This document shows, in pieces, positions 1 to 4,984 of a stretch of 10,488 bases of DNA; within the stretch, counting starts at the first letter, position 1, and each line of letters begins with the position of its first letter. The stretch is from Gammaproteobacteria bacterium (GTDB taxonomy: Bacteria; Pseudomonadota; Gammaproteobacteria; Methylococcales; Methylomonadaceae). Location of the stretch: the NCBI GenBank assembly GCA_024511045.1, contig JANEMG010000052.1, positions 1 through 10,488 on the forward strand, written 5' to 3'. The translations under genes were made by a program, and so were the position numbers. Under the pieces are notes generated by a model, which worked only from the letters and a program-made list of their open reading frames with translations, made no database searches and had not been told where the DNA came from.

Positions 1-49
1 GTATAGAACCAGCTCTAACGGGCAGTATGAACAAAATAGCAACTTTATT

Positions 50-301
50 TCACCCGAAAATATACGGTGGAACAATGTTGCTTACTCTAAACTCTAGTAA
101 GATCGCCGAACTGTAGAAAGCGATACCAACCATGCCGCCGAGCAAGCCGGTCAAAGCGAAAAGCACGGCAAAGATGACCAAATAACCCAGCAGCGCAAAG
201 AGGAGTATCCTGAATTTGTAGCGCCCCATGTTGCTGTGCGCCAATTGTTCGGCCTTTTCCACGGAAATTTCGAAGTCTGACTTGCCGGAGATATTGTTCA
301 T
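50..301 (-). pseudogene. Truncated N-terminal fragment of a membrane protein (possibly M48-peptidase-like)
   Basis: An 83-codon reading frame begins with ATG at 301-299 on the minus strand. It has a polar N-terminus (about residues 1-27, ending in a GRYKFR segment) followed by one or two hydrophobic segments (about residues 31-66, rich in L, A, G, F). It then runs into a short tail without obvious character (FRVSNIVPPYIFG) before a stop. The layout of a charged start, a GRY(K/R) motif and then long membrane segments recalls the N-terminus of M48-type membrane proteases, but no HExxH motif is present, so that identity is a guess. The last 20 or so codons lie in visibly AT-richer DNA, which suggests the gene was cut by a rearrangement and reads into foreign sequence. 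No good Shine-Dalgarno precedes the ATG. It could also be a genuine small membrane protein. Confidence 0.4.
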
Positions 302-392
302 GGTGGTTCACATAATTTGATGCGTTGCCTTGAGATGCAGGGTGGGCAGCCTGTTAGAGGTGCATCGAGTACTGATGGGGCTGGATGTGCCA

Positions 393-515
393 ACTAATTC
401 CAGCACAGGGAAGTGCTGGCATAATCAATGGCCATAAGCCATTGATTATGAAGAAAACAGCCAATCGCATTTGCTGTTTTCTTTCTATAAACACCCCATG
501 GATGGTGTTTATAGA
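393..515 (+). repeat. Four-hairpin structured intergenic repeat, copy 1
   Basis: This 123-nt unit recurs at 4804-4926 with roughly 86% identity, including 36 identical bases (448-483). It folds into four consecutive hairpins: H1 400-406/413-419 (7 bp, loop AGGGAA); H2 420-432/438-450 (13 bp, loop 5 nt); H3 451-461/473-483 (11 bp, with an inner AAT/ATT helix and a CGC loop); H4 484-495/504-515 (12 bp around CCATGG). All four stems are perfect in this copy. Changes between copies mostly keep pairing: A402-T417 becomes G-C, and A405-T414 becomes G-T. This points to selection on structure, or to a mobile repeat such as a REP or MITE. Strand is given by convention only, since the stems are symmetrical. 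Confidence 0.85.
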
Positions 516-540
516 TGCTAACTGATTATAGACGTAATTA

Positions 541-664
541 CTCACCCCTGCCGGAAGAAGCCCCTATCGGTGGTCTGTGGAGGAGGTGTTTTTGGCAGGG
601 ATGCCAAAACCAAGCCTGCAGGGATGTCTTCACGGCGTCTTCCGGAACAGACCTCCCATAGGGG
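541..664. repeat. Inverted-repeat intergenic element with CAGGGATG loops
   Basis: Two 18-nt arms, 561-578 and 647-664, pair at 16 of 18 positions. Between them sits a perfect 7-bp hairpin (590-596/603-609) with loop AGGGAT, and a second CAGGGATG at 619-626. A further perfect 7-bp pair, CCGGAAG 551-557 with CTTCCGG 639-645, crosses the 18-nt arms, so the two pairings form either a pseudoknot or alternative folds. No reading frame here looks coding. The overall look is that of a dispersed gammaproteobacterial intergenic repeat, but only this copy is in the window, so calling it a repeat family is inference. Confidence 0.55.
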
Positions 665-812
665 GGGAGTAGTAACTTATAGACAGGCATAGGCAAAGTT
701 TCCGTTGTTGCGTACTGCAATGAAAGGGTTGTTCGGGCGGGCTATGGGGTGAGACTGCCGGAAATGCAGCCGGGCATGCTGTGAGTGCGAGGAAATAATT
801 TCTGCGCTGTTG

Positions 813-818
813 TATAAT
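813..818 (+). promoter_or_regulatory. Candidate sigma70 -10 box upstream of porin
   Basis: TATAAT matches the -10 consensus exactly. No recognisable -35 element lies 16-18 nt upstream (the sequence there is AGGAAA-like), so strength is doubtful. If used, the transcript would start near 825 and carry a leader of about 197 nt that spans the NtrC-like sites and the sigma54 promoter. Confidence 0.35.
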
Positions 819-849
819 GGCAACGGAGCTTGTTTTTGAGCAACAGAAG

Positions 850-897
850 CGCACAAAAAAGGTGCGTCGCCGCTGGTGGGTGCCTCTTTTTTGTGCG
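850..897 (+). promoter_or_regulatory. Tandem NtrC-like enhancer sites
   Basis: The known NtrC consensus is TGCACY-N5-GGTGCA. Site 1 (850-866) reads GCACAAAAAAGGTGC at its core and matches 9 of 12 fixed positions. Site 2 (881-897) has TGC, then C, then GTGC in register and matches 8 of 12. Their centres (858 and 889) are 31 bp apart, three helical turns. Relative to the predicted sigma54 start near 986 they lie at about -128 and -97, resembling the enhancer pair of the E. coli glnA promoter. The outer half-sites also form a perfect 12-bp inverted repeat (850-861/886-897), which could fold as an RNA stem if transcription comes from upstream. Confidence 0.6.
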
Positions 898-959
898 GAA
901 AAAGATGTGGAAGTGCGGGTGGCATTCAAAGTATCCTTGTTTATCAGTTGGTTGTATTT

Positions 960-975
960 TGGCATGTATTTTGCT
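960..975 (+). promoter_or_regulatory. Sigma54 (RpoN) promoter of the porin gene
   Basis: TGGCATGTATTTTGCT matches the -24/-12 consensus TGGCACG-N4-TTGCW at every fixed position but one (C to T at the sixth base). The GG and GC dinucleotides are separated by exactly 10 nt, the spacing that sigma54 requires. The predicted start is near 986, giving a leader of about 36 nt that still contains the porin ribosome-binding site. With the NtrC-like pair upstream and the glnK-amt genes downstream, nitrogen-limitation control is the natural reading. Confidence 0.75.
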
Positions 976-1021
976 GATTAAGTTTTTGCAGGTAGATTTT
1001 TTTATAGTTGAGGAAAGAAAA

Positions 1022-2212
1022 ATGTTGTTGATAAAAGACAGAACGAAGTTGCTGTCGGCCTTGGTTGGCAGTTTTATAATGGTTTCGGGGTTGAATGTGG
1101 CGGCGGAAGAAGGTGTGGTCAAAGACCTCACCGGCTTCAGCATCAATGATACCGATTTCATGCAGAGCATCGGCGTCGAGGTTGGCGGCTGGCTGGAAAT
1201 CGGTGTCGCCGGCAATTTCAACGATCCCCATAATAATTTCAATGGCCCGGTGACCTTCAATGATCGCGCCAATGAATTCAATGTGCACGAGGTCTATGGC
1301 TACATCGAAAGGGCGGTCAATGACCAGGGCGATTCCTGGGATTTCGGTTTTCGCGCCGACGTCGTCTATGGTACCGACGCCCGCTTCACCACCAGTGCCA
1401 ATTTCGATGACAATCTGGTTATCGACGGTACGTCGCGTTTCTACAAGCTGGCATTCCCGCAAGCTTACGTCGATGTCTTTGCGCCCATCGGCAATGGACT
1501 GACCACGAAAATCGGCCATTTCTATACGATCATCGGCTATGAAGTGGTTCCCGCCAAGGACAGCTTCTTTTTCTCCCATGCCTATACCATGCAGTATGCG
1601 GAACCTTTTACCCATACCGGCATTCTGGCGTCCTACCCCATCAACGACAATATCAGCATCACTGCAGGTGCAGTGACCGGCTGGGATTCCTGGTTCCAAG
1701 CCCCGGGCAATTTCCTCGGCGGCGTCAACCTGAATACCGATGATGAAAAGACCGGCCTGGCCGTATCGCTGATTACCGGCGGCGCCGATCTGCATAAAGG
1801 CGACAACAATCGCACCATGTACAGCATCGTCTTCAATCATGATTTCGACAATGGTCTGCGTTATGTTTTTCAGCACGACTTCGGCACGCAGAACAAAGCC
1901 ACAGCCAATGACGGCACTGCCCGCTGGTATGGTATCAACCAGTACCTTTTCTATAAAGTCACCGACGAGGTCGGAACAGGCTTGCGCTTCGAATGGTTTC
2001 GTGACGAACAGGGTGTACGTGTGGGTTACGGCAGCAACAGCTATTTTGCCATCACTGCGGGCATGAACTGGAGTCCGCTGGACTGGCTGATGGTGCGTCC
2101 TGAAGTGCGCTACGACTGGGCAACCAACAACGATGCCTATCCGGATGAAGACAATGGCACATTCTGGAGCAATCAGTTCCTGCTGTCTGCCGACGCGATT
2201 ATCACCTTCTGA
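1022..2212 (+). CDS. Outer-membrane beta-barrel porin (BBP2/OmpL-like)
   Basis: The product is a 396-residue precursor. The ATG at 1022 is preceded by GAGGAAAG and opens a signal peptide: a basic start (MLLIKDRTK), a hydrophobic core, and a likely cut after NVAA near residue 28. The mature part alternates aromatic and polar residues as beta-barrels do, includes a YIERAV...WDFGFRADVVYGTDA stretch characteristic of the OmpL-like beta-barrel porin-2 family (PF07642), and ends in phenylalanine, the classic outer-membrane assembly signal. It probably forms a diffusion channel for small polar solutes. Its place in front of two glnK-amt pairs and behind a sigma54/NtrC-type promoter suggests a role in uptake of a nitrogen compound; the substrate is unknown. 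The same frame stays open upstream to a TTG at 830, but that extension has no signal-peptide logic and covers the promoter. Confidence 0.85.
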   Translation: MLLIKDRTKLLSALVGSFIMVSGLNVAAEEGVVKDLTGFSINDTDFMQSIGVEVGGWLEIGVAGNFNDPHNNFNGPVTFNDRANEFNVHEVYGYIERAVNDQGDSWDFGFRADVVYGTDARFTTSANFDDNLVIDGTSRFYKLAFPQAYVDVFAPIGNGLTTKIGHFYTIIGYEVVPAKDSFFFSHAYTMQYAEPFTHTGILASYPINDNISITAGAVTGWDSWFQAPGNFLGGVNLNTDDEKTGLAVSLITGGADLHKGDNNRTMYSIVFNHDFDNGLRYVFQHDFGTQNKATANDGTARWYGINQYLFYKVTDEVGTGLRFEWFRDEQGVRVGYGSNSYFAITAGMNWSPLDWLMVRPEVRYDWATNNDAYPDEDNGTFWSNQFLLSADAIITF

Positions 2213-2389
2213 GACTTTCGCCGTTCCCGTGTTGCCGTGCTGTGATCATCGCCGGCTGACGAACAACGGCAAGTAGCTGTTTTCCCAGAATGGCGCTTGC
2301 CGCACCATGCCGGTAATGATGCGGCGGACTTACTTCAGCATGAAAGCCATTGGCAGATGGCATTGCAAACAATAATTTGGAGATGTTTT
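2213..2389 (+). other. Porin-glnK1 intergenic spacer
   Basis: This spacer is 177 nt. A 7-bp stem (2232-2238/2266-2272, TTGCCGT/ACGGCAA) followed some bases later by TGTTTT could act as a weak terminator, but the 27-nt loop makes this doubtful. No strong promoter is visible. glnK1 and amt1 may therefore be read at least partly from the porin promoter. Confidence 0.4.
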
Positions 2390-2728
2390 ATGAAACTGAT
2401 AACAGCAGTGATCAAGCCGTTCAAACTGGATGATGTGCGTGAGGCATTGTCCGACATCGGCGTGGCCGGAGTCACCGTGACAGAGGTGAAGGGCTTCGGC
2501 CGGCAGAAGGGGCATACCGAGTTGTATCGTGGGGCCGAGTATGTCGTGGATTTTTTGCCGAAAGCAAAAATTGAAGTCGCCATTGCCGATGCGCAGGTCG
2601 AGCAGGCGGTGGAGGCGATCGCCAATGCGGCGAATACCGGAAAAATAGGGGATGGCAAGATTTTCGTCAGCGACCTCGAGCAGGTGGTCCGGATTCGCAC
2701 TGGTGAGACGGGCGAAGAAGCCTTATAA
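2390..2728 (+). CDS. glnK: Nitrogen regulatory protein PII (GlnK/GlnB family), copy 1
   Basis: This is a 112-residue protein, the usual PII length. ATG at 2390 has GGAG at 2379-2382 and starts the family-typical MKLITAVIKPFKLDDVREAL. The T-loop (about residues 37-55) contains GFGRQKGHTELYRGAEYVVDF, with Tyr51 as the uridylylation site and Gly37/Gln39 for ATP and 2-oxoglutarate binding. TGKIGDGKIFV (83-93) is the second PII signature, and the C-terminal RIRTGE belongs to the nucleotide-binding region. PII trimers sense 2-oxoglutarate, ATP and ADP and, when de-uridylylated, plug the Amt pore. With amt1 starting 29 nt downstream this is the classic glnK-amtB pair, so GlnK is preferred over GlnB. 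The frame runs 31 codons further upstream to a TTG at 2297, but those residues are not PII-like. Confidence 0.95.
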   Translation: MKLITAVIKPFKLDDVREALSDIGVAGVTVTEVKGFGRQKGHTELYRGAEYVVDFLPKAKIEVAIADAQVEQAVEAIANAANTGKIGDGKIFVSDLEQVVRIRTGETGEEAL

Positions 2729-2757
2729 CCAAAAGCAACTATAGAGAGGCTAAGCAA

Positions 2758-4008
2758 GTGGATAAATTAACCGAGTTGAGTTATGCATTGGATACGTTTT
2801 ACTTTTTGATGAGCGGTGCGCTGGTGATGTGGATGGCGGCCGGCTTCGCCATGCTGGAGGCCGGTCTGGTGCGGTCCAAGAATACCACGGAAATATTGAC
2901 CAAGAACGTCGCCCTGTTCGCCATTGCCTGCATCATGTACATGTTGTGCGGCTATAACATCATGTATCCGGGTGAGGCGGTCAACAGCGTCTGGCCGGGA
3001 ATCGGATTTCTGCTGGGCGATGATCATACCGCCGAAGCCGTGTTGAAGAGCAATGGCGAGACCTATTATTCCGCACTGGCGGATTTCTTCTTTCAGGTAG
3101 TGTTCGTCGCGACCGCCATGTCGATTGTTTCCGGCGCCGTGGCCGAGCGCATGAAGCTGTGGTCCTTTCTGGTGTTCTGCGTGGTCATGACCGGCTTCAT
3201 CTACCCGCTGCAGGGTTACTGGAAGTGGGGCGGCGGCTTTCTGGATGGTCTGGGCTTCCTGGATTTCGCGGGATCCGGCGTGGTGCACATGTGCGGCGCC
3301 AGTGCGGCGTTGGCGGGAGTGCTGCTGCTCGGTCCGCGGAAAGGCAAGTACGGCCCCAATGGTGAAATCCATCCCATCCCCGGCTGTAACATGCCTTTGG
3401 CAACCCTGGGAACGTTCATTCTCTGGATGGGCTGGTTCGGCTTCAACGGAGGTTCGGAGCTGAAGATTTCCGACATCGGTGAGGCCAATGCCGTGGCCAT
3501 GGTATTCGTCAATACCAATACTGCCGCAGCCGGCGGCGCCATTGCGGCGTTGTTTATCGCGCATATCCTGTTTGGCAAGGCCGATCTTTCCATGCTCTTG
3601 AATGGTGCCCTGGCCGGCCTGGTGGCCATTACCGCGGAGCCGTTGACGCCTTCGCCGTTGCTGGCGACAGTGATTGGCATGGTGGGCGGGTGCATCGTGG
3701 TATTTTCCATCATTGGCATGGACAAGCTGAAAATCGATGATCCTGTCGGTGCCCTTTCGGTGCATGGGGTGGTCGGCATGTGGGGGCTGATCGCGGTGTG
3801 CTTTTCCAACCCCGATGCAAAATTCACCTCGCAATTGATCGGCATCGTGACCATTTTCGGCTTCGTCTTCGTCAGCAGCCTGATTGCCTGGTATGTCATC
3901 AAGTTGATCATGGGCATACGTGTCAGTGAGGAAGACGAATACAACGGCGTCGATTTCTCGGAGTGTGGGATGGAGGCCTATCCGGAGTTTACCGGGTCTT
4001 CGAAATAA
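2758..4008 (+). CDS. amt: Ammonium transporter (Amt family), copy 1, no signal peptide
   Basis: The 416-residue product starts at GTG 2758 with GAGAGG at 2744-2749. Eleven hydrophobic segments fit the Amt fold; the N-terminus (MDKLTELSYALDTFYFLMSG) shows no cleavable signal. Conduction residues are present: twin histidines H177 (GSGVVHMCG) and H336 (SVHGVVG), the AVAERM turn at 127-132, and F229/S233 in WFGFNGGS. The FFFQVVFVATAMSIVSGAVAER segment (about 110-131) differs from the FQMTFAIITPALIVGGFAER type of amt2, marking a separate Amt lineage. The C-terminal tail (GIRVSEEDEYNGVDFSECGMEAYPEF) is the part that docks GlnK in relatives. It carries out inner-membrane ammonium uptake and is probably translated from the same mRNA as glnK1. 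Confidence 0.95.
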   Translation: MDKLTELSYALDTFYFLMSGALVMWMAAGFAMLEAGLVRSKNTTEILTKNVALFAIACIMYMLCGYNIMYPGEAVNSVWPGIGFLLGDDHTAEAVLKSNGETYYSALADFFFQVVFVATAMSIVSGAVAERMKLWSFLVFCVVMTGFIYPLQGYWKWGGGFLDGLGFLDFAGSGVVHMCGASAALAGVLLLGPRKGKYGPNGEIHPIPGCNMPLATLGTFILWMGWFGFNGGSELKISDIGEANAVAMVFVNTNTAAAGGAIAALFIAHILFGKADLSMLLNGALAGLVAITAEPLTPSPLLATVIGMVGGCIVVFSIIGMDKLKIDDPVGALSVHGVVGMWGLIAVCFSNPDAKFTSQLIGIVTIFGFVFVSSLIAWYVIKLIMGIRVSEEDEYNGVDFSECGMEAYPEFTGSSK

Positions 4009-4033
4009 CAGCTTTCTTTCCGTTGTTGCTGAG

Positions 4034-4051
4034 CGGGCGCCCGTTTTTTTT
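4034..4051 (+). terminator. Putative terminator after amt1
   Basis: A GC-rich self-complementary block CGGGCGCCCG (4034-4043) is followed immediately by eight T residues (4044-4051). The usable stem is short because the palindrome leaves almost no loop, but the pattern and position 25 nt after the amt1 stop fit intrinsic termination. Confidence 0.5.
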
Positions 4052-4086
4052 GTCCGGAACAAACAGCTGTTTACCGCATGGCACAT

Positions 4087-4111
4087 AACCGCGCACGATG
4101 CGGTTCTTTTT
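4087..4111 (+). terminator. Second weak terminator-like hairpin before glnK2
   Basis: AACCGC (4087-4092) pairs with GCGGTT (4100-4105) around a 7-nt loop, followed by C and five to six T residues. The stem is only 6 bp. It overlaps the start of the candidate glnK2 promoter, so it may separate upstream from downstream transcription. Confidence 0.35.
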
Positions 4112-4119
4112 GTTATGAT
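4111..4119 (+). promoter_or_regulatory. Extended -10 promoter candidate for glnK2
   Basis: TGTTATGAT is a TGn-TATGAT extended -10 element, which can work without a good -35 box (none is seen). The start would be near 4126, giving a leader of about 90 nt to the glnK2 ATG at 4216. Its place behind two terminator-like elements makes an own promoter for glnK2 plausible. Confidence 0.4.
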
Positions 4120-4215
4120 GTGCGCGTTACCAGGGGCTCGACCGATGACGGGCTGCCTGCTGTTTATGGAAGGTAAAGAAGTGCAGGACAAATCGATTTA
4201 TCAAAGGGGATTGTT

Positions 4216-4554
4216 ATGAAATTAGTGACCGCGATTATCAAGCCGTTCAAGCTCGACGATGTCAGAGAAGCATTGTCCGAGATTGGCATTACCGGTGTGA
4301 CCGTGAGCGAAGTCAAGGGCTTTGGCCGCCAGAAGGGGCATACCGAGTTGTATCGAGGGGCGGAATATGTCGTCGATTTTCTGCCCAAGGTGAAGATGGA
4401 GATTGCCATCAGCGACGGCGCCGTGGAACAGGCCATTGAAGCAATCATCAATTCGGCGAATACCGGCAAGATCGGCGACGGCAAGATCTTTGTCACGGAT
4501 TTGCAGCAGGTGATCCGGATTCGTACCGGCGAAACGGGGGAAGATGCGATCTAG
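4216..4554 (+). CDS. glnK: Nitrogen regulatory protein PII (GlnK/GlnB family), copy 2
   Basis: This 112-residue PII protein has an ATG at 4216 preceded by AAGGGGA. It differs from copy 1 at 20 positions (about 82% identity), almost all conservative (I/V, D/E, S/T). The T-loop is unchanged, including Tyr51, as are the TGKIGDGKIFV signature and C-terminal RIRTGE. The clearest differences fall at residues 59-69 and 74-80, outside the T-loop. It should form trimers, could mix with copy 1, and can be uridylylated. It sits 430 nt upstream of amt2 rather than next to it, with hairpins between, so whether it is co-transcribed with amt2 is open. It could also serve as the general PII (GlnB). Confidence 0.95.
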   Translation: MKLVTAIIKPFKLDDVREALSEIGITGVTVSEVKGFGRQKGHTELYRGAEYVVDFLPKVKMEIAISDGAVEQAIEAIINSANTGKIGDGKIFVTDLQQVIRIRTGETGEDAI

Positions 4555-4579
4555 TTCCCGTCTATAAATGACGGGAACT
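4553..4579 (+). terminator. Perfect hairpin overlapping the glnK2 stop codon
   Basis: A perfect 10-bp stem (4553-4562/4570-4579, AGTTCCCGTC/GACGGGAACT) with a 7-nt loop starts inside the glnK2 stop codon. No T run follows directly; five Ts come about 12 nt later. It may stop RNA polymerase weakly or protect the 3' end of the glnK2 mRNA. Confidence 0.45.
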
Positions 4580-4601
4580 GATGCAGTACCTGTTTTTGTT
4601 A

Positions 4602-4616
4602 TGGCACTTAACAGGC
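4602..4616 (+). promoter_or_regulatory. Half-matching sigma54-like site
   Basis: TGGCAC (4602-4607) is a perfect -24 element and a GC dinucleotide lies at 4615-4616, exactly 10 nt after the GG. However, the -12 block reads AGGC rather than TTGC. It would start transcription inside the hairpin array, about 360 nt before amt2. This is a weak candidate, worth listing because amt genes are commonly NtrC/sigma54-controlled. Confidence 0.25.
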
Positions 4617-4708
4617 GGTTGAAAAAGCCATCCCTGGCCTTTTTCAACCGCGAAAGCCGAAAATACGATTTCCGGCTTTCTTGCATTTTCAATGATTTAA
4701 GATCATTG
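4615..4708. repeat. Three-hairpin array resembling the four-hairpin repeat
   Basis: There are three consecutive hairpins. The first is a perfect 13-bp stem 4615-4627/4639-4651. The second is an 8-bp stem 4652-4659/4673-4680, continued after one A-C mismatch by AAAT/ATTT around a 3-nt ACG loop. The third is a 7-bp stem 4690-4696/4702-4708. The second has the same design as H3 of the 123-nt repeat (GAAA-start stem, one mismatch, AAT/ATT inner helix, 3-nt loop). The first carries AGGGAT in its loop on the minus strand. It may be a distant member of the same family; sequence identity is too low to be sure. Confidence 0.5.
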
Positions 4709-4803
4709 TAAGTGGCGGCACATCCCTGTTAATATCTTTTGCAGGTATTTTTTAATTGGCGGATTCAACCCGCCATTGCACAGTCATGGAAAACAGGTGC
4801 TGC

Positions 4804-4926
4804 ACTGATCCGGCGCAGGGATGTGCCGGCAGCATCAATGGTCTCAAGCCATTGATGATGAAGAAAACAGCCAATCGCATTTGCTGTTTTCTTATCTTAA
4901 ATATCCCATGGATGGATGTTTATAGA
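4804..4926 (+). repeat. Four-hairpin structured intergenic repeat, copy 2
   Basis: This is the second copy of the unit at 393-515. Its stems are H1 4810-4816/4823-4829 (loop AGGGAT, one G-T pair), H2 4833-4842/4848-4857, H3 4861-4871/4883-4893 (identical to copy 1), and H4 4895-4906/4914-4926 with one bulged base and one G-T pair. In H4 an inserted A (4916) restores pairing with a changed T (4904). It lies only about 59 nt upstream of the amt2 start, so it would be inside the leader of any transcript entering amt2 from glnK2. Confidence 0.85.
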
Positions 4927-4934
4927 CTCTTACG

Positions 4935-4953
4935 ATCCAGTGCTGCACTGGAT
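4935..4953. promoter_or_regulatory. 19-bp palindrome upstream of amt2 (operator candidate)
   Basis: ATCCAGTGCTGCACTGGAT is a perfect inverted repeat of 9-bp arms around a single T, ending 31 nt before the amt2 ATG. With a one-base centre it cannot form a normal full hairpin, which favours a DNA-binding site for a dimeric regulator. Its central 11 bases (GTGCTGCACTG) occur again at 4797-4807, at the other edge of repeat copy 2. Confidence 0.4.
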
Positions 4954-4984
4954 AGAGCGTCGGCTTTAATTCAAGGGGGGGGGT

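Larger units (their letters stand above)
302..1021. other. 720-nt non-coding region with repeats and nitrogen-control signals
   Basis: No convincing gene is visible; the open frames here have no Shine-Dalgarno and carry low-complexity translations. The region holds a four-hairpin repeat (393-515), an imperfect inverted-repeat element (541-664), a sigma70-like -10 box (813-818), two NtrC-like sites (850-897), a sigma54 promoter (960-975), and the porin ribosome-binding site GAGGAAAG ending a few bases before the ATG at 1022. In the stretch 665-810 I see nothing specific. Confidence 0.7.
4555..4984. other. 430-nt structured non-coding region before amt2
   Basis: No gene is visible; a frame opened at 4756 is out of register with amt2 and not protein-like. 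In order it holds the glnK2 3' hairpin, a half-matching sigma54-like site, a three-hairpin array (4615-4708), a minus-strand CAGGGATG (4721-4728), a 6-bp hairpin TGGCGG/CCGCCA (4757-4762/4770-4775), repeat copy 2 (4804-4926), a 19-bp palindrome (4935-4953), and the G-run ribosome-binding site of amt2. Confidence 0.7.

Noticed and set aside
830..1021. 64-codon N-terminal extension of the porin from TTG 830
   Set aside because: It overlaps the NtrC-like sites and sigma54 promoter, and a good ribosome-binding site plus signal peptide start at ATG 1022.
944..1876. 310-residue minus-strand frame opposite the porin
   Set aside because: It is the antisense of a convincing signal-peptide porin, with no family-like motifs.
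2351..2367. Sigma54-like TGGCAG...TTGCA before glnK1
   Set aside because: GG and GC are 11 nt apart instead of 10, and the start site would leave no room for the ribosome-binding site.
2297..2389. 31-codon extension of glnK1
   Set aside because: PII proteins start at MKL; ATG 2390 has its own GGAG.
4079..4094. Sigma54-like TGGCAC before glnK2
   Set aside because: The -24 half is perfect, but GC lies 9 or 11 nt away and no TTGC is present.
2767..4191. 474-residue minus-strand frame opposite amt1
   Set aside because: It is a shadow of a GC-biased real gene: low-complexity His/Gln/Arg-rich translation, and the plus strand clearly encodes an Amt protein.
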